From NCBI GenBank assembly GCA_963704815.1, contig CAVPHU010000001.1, positions 558,001 to 622,000 on the forward strand: a DNA stretch of 64,000 nt. The letters run 5' to 3'. The position numbers and the translations under genes were made by a program. Position 1 is the first letter of the stretch, and each line of letters opens with the position of its first letter. Of this stretch, positions 62,010 to 64,000 are shown one piece after another. The notes beneath the pieces are model-generated. The model was given only the letters and a program-made list of their open reading frames with translations. It was not told the origin of the DNA and searched no databases. The DNA comes from DATKWD01 sp963704815 (GTDB lineage: Bacteria; Actinomycetota; Acidimicrobiia; Acidimicrobiales; Salinilacustritrichaceae).

Positions 62010-64000
62010 TCAAGGGGCCAGTCGATGCACCGCCAGGTGGACCGCGCGGCCGTCGCCGAACTGGTGGCGGTGGGCATCGCTGATCGGCCCGGACGTGACG
62101 ACCTCGGTGGCGAGGGTCGAGCTCTCGAGCAGCGCCTCGTGCGCGGCGATGGCCGCTGCGATGTCGGCATGGTGCCCGGGATCCACGATCAGCCGGATCC
62201 GGTCCGAGACATCGAGGCCGTCGGCACGTCGGGCCTCGTTGACGGCTCGGGCGAGATCGCGCACGAGGCCTTCGGCCTCGAGCTCGGGGGTGACCTCGAG
62301 ATCCAACCGGACCAACCCGATCCCGCCGGGCAATGCCGCGGTTGCGTCGGGATCGTCGGCGTCGAGCTTGCGGACGTAGTCGCCGGGACCGAAACGGTGC
62401 CCGGCCGCGACGACCTCGTCGGCATCGACGTCGTACACGTAGTCGCCGGCCTGCATGGCCTTCACGACCGACGGCGTGTCCTTTCCGAGCCGGCGGCCGA
62501 CGACCTTGAGGTCGACCTCGAACCGCTCGGCTCCGAGGGATCCGGCGGCGGCGAACTCGACCATCTTGACGTTCACCTCGTCGGCGAGCAGGGCGACGAA
62601 TTCGTCGAGATCGACGTCGCGATCGACCGCAACGGTCAGCGAGGTGAGCGGCAGTCGTCGCCGGAGGCCGCGCGCCTCACGGATCGATTTGGCGGCCGAG
62701 GCGATGTCGCGAACGAGGTCCATGCGGTCGACCAGGTCGTCGTCGGCCGGGAGTGTCGTCGCGTCGGGCCAGTCGGCCAGGTGGACCGATGCTTCGCCGG
62801 TGAGCTGAGGCCACACCTCGTCCGTGAGCAGCGGCAGCAGTGGGGCGCTCACCCGGCAGAGGTGTTCGAGCACGGTGTGGAGCACGTCGAACGCCGCCTG
62901 GTCCTCGTCCCAGAACCGCTGCCGCGACCGCCGGATGTACCAGTTGTTGAGCGAGTCGAGGAACGCCGACACCTGGGCGCACGCAACCGAGAGGTCGTTG
63001 CGGTCCATGGCCTCGGTCGTCGCCACGACCAGGTCGCGGGTCTTGGCGAGGATGTAGCGATCGAGCACGTCGTCGGCCGTCGAGACGTTGCGGCCGCGGC
63101 GGACCGACGAACCGGCATTGGCGTAGAGCGACAGGAACGACCACGCGTTCCAGATCGGCAGCAGGACCTGCCGGACGGCGTCCTCCATCGGTCCCTTGTC
63201 CGCGACCATGTCGCCGCCGCGTACGGCCACCGAGCTCAACAGCGCCCACCGCATGGCATCGGAGCCGATCGTGTCGAACACCTCGACGGGGTCGGGGTAG
63301 TTCTTCAGTCGCTTCGAGAGCTTCTGCCCGTCGTCACCGAGCAGGACGCCGTGCACCACCGCACCCGAGAAGGCGGGGCGATCGAACAAGGCCGTGGCGA
63401 GCACGTGAAGGGTGTAGAACCACCCCCGGGTCTGGCCGATGTACTCGCACACGAAGTCACCCGGGAAGTGCGAATCGAACCAGTCACTGTTCTCGAACGG
63501 GTAGTGCACCTGCGCGAACGGCATCGAGCCAGAATCGAACCAGCCGTCGAGCACGTCGGGGATCCGGCGCATGGTCGACTGCCCGGTCGGGTCGTCGGGG
63601 TTGGGGCGGGTGAGCTCGTCGATGGCCGGCCGATGCAGGTCGTCGACCTCGACCCCGAAGTCGGCCTCGAGCTCGGCGACCGATCCGTAGACGTCGACTC
63701 GGGGATGAGCGGGGTCGTCGGACTTCCACACCGGGATCGGCGAACCCCAGAATCGGTTGCGACTGACCGACCAGTCGCGTGCTCCCTCGAGCCACTTGCC
63801 GAAGCTGCCGTCCTTGACATCCGCGGGCAGCCAGTCGATCTCCTGGTTGAGTTCGACCATGCGGTCCTTGATCTCGGTGACCGCGACGAACCACGACGAC
63901 ATCGCCTTGTAGATCAGCGGGGTGTCGGTCCGCCAGCAGTGGGGATAGCTGTGGACGTAGGAGTCTTCACGGACGAGGGCGCCGATGTCGCGGAGATCGC
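62010..64000 (-). CDS. ileS: Isoleucyl-tRNA synthetase, C-terminal two thirds
   Basis: The gene runs off the right window edge; only the 3' part is present, with the frame open to 64000 ('HSYPHCWRTDTPLIYKAMSS'). It has 'SRNRFWGSPIPVW', 'FDSGSMPFAQVHYPF', 'DFVCEYIGQTRGWFYTLHVL', KMSKS-like 'GQKLSKRLKNY' and the anticodon-binding and C-terminal domain 'SFLSLYANAG', 'LNNWYIRRSRQRFW'. It lacks a C-terminal zinc finger, as in the eukaryote-like IleS type often resistant to mupirocin. It is upstream of the dksA-like, lspA and rluA genes. Confidence 0.96.
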   Translation of the reverse strand, partial: DLRDIGALVREDSYVHSYPHCWRTDTPLIYKAMSSWFVAVTEIKDRMVELNQEIDWLPADVKDGSFGKWLEGARDWSVSRNRFWGSPIPVWKSDDPAHPRVDVYGSVAELEADFGVEVDDLHRPAIDELTRPNPDDPTGQSTMRRIPDVLDGWFDSGSMPFAQVHYPFENSDWFDSHFPGDFVCEYIGQTRGWFYTLHVLATALFDRPAFSGAVVHGVLLGDDGQKLSKRLKNYPDPVEVFDTIGSDAMRWALLSSVAVRGGDMVADKGPMEDAVRQVLLPIWNAWSFLSLYANAGSSVRRGRNVSTADDVLDRYILAKTRDLVVATTEAMDRNDLSVACAQVSAFLDSLNNWYIRRSRQRFWDEDQAAFDVLHTVLEHLCRVSAPLLPLLTDEVWPQLTGEASVHLADWPDATTLPADDDLVDRMDLVRDIASAAKSIREARGLRRRLPLTSLTVAVDRDVDLDEFVALLADEVNVKMVEFAAAGSLGAERFEVDLKVVGRRLGKDTPSVVKAMQAGDYVYDVDADEVVAAGHRFGPGDYVRKLDADDPDATAALPGGIGLVRLDLEVTPELEAEGLVRDLARAVNEARRADGLDVSDRIRLIVDPGHHADIAAAIAAHEALLESSTLATEVVTSGPISDAHRHQFGDGRAVHLAVHRLAP

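Overview
This window is a dense, G+C-rich chromosomal segment with about seventy genes on both strands. I saw no insertion sequences, phage genes, CRISPR arrays, rRNA or tRNA genes. The longest stretch without a clear gene is 4971-5247. The gene content points to an actinobacterium outside the classical Streptomyces/Mycobacterium lines, most likely an Acidimicrobiia-type (Ilumatobacter-like) organism. The markers are a mycothiol synthase (MshD), a bacterial proteasome activator (Bpa/PafE), an F420-type LLM oxidoreductase, a DnaE1 with an intact PHP metal motif, menaquinone genes of the isochorismate route, and frequent 1- or 4-base gene overlaps. The taxonomic placement is inference.

Layout. 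(1) 1-3863: a fatty-acid synthesis operon fabD-fabH-fabG-acpP-fabF; FabD carries an unusual C-terminal lipoyl-like domain. A GH3 lipoprotein follows. (2) 5248-9953: a VOC protein, then a leftward operon (Cys-rich small protein, truncated haemoglobin, FabZ, membrane protein), then a dienelactone-hydrolase-like protein and a BrkB-family membrane protein. (3) 9861-18234: tryptophan genes trpC-F-B-A, with trpE paired with hisI, interrupted by a two-component system. (4) 18330-25534: two fluoride channel genes, a GroES-like protein, a hydrolase, and the histidine operon hisD-C-B-H-A-F. (5) 25695-31214: nth, mshD, rlmN, a sugar nucleotidyltransferase and a FadD19-like CoA ligase. (6) 31231-34332: the most accessory-looking region. 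A membrane-anchored M23-like protein is divergent from a tightly overlapped operon encoding GNAT, a PP-loop ATPase with a Cys cluster, and a cytoplasmic-looking PGRP/amidase-2 protein. (7) 34286-43364: an M50 protease, then menaquinone genes menG, menF, menD, menH, menA and menE. (8) 43404-52545: galE, an SDR, a DUF255/thioredoxin-fold protein, an ABC exporter, a sigma-like membrane protein and a nitroreductase. (9) 52644-64000: dnaE with DnaA-box-like sites upstream, a degenerate GGDEF membrane protein, bpa, a phosphodiesterase, an Rrf2 regulator, and rluA-lspA-dksA-like-ileS (ileS is cut by the window end).

The genes are mainly housekeeping: lipid, tryptophan, histidine and menaquinone synthesis, replication and tRNA charging. 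Two general features need caution. Five genes (fabG, the GH3 gene, the sensor kinase, the DUF255 gene and the ABC exporter) are split by single-base shifts, each with a net gain of one base, which looks more like sequencing or assembly error than decay. Several other genes have no ATG/GTG/TTG where homology puts the start; three have a CTG there, two of them in CTGA overlaps. The best candidate for something undescribed is the 31231-34332 cluster.
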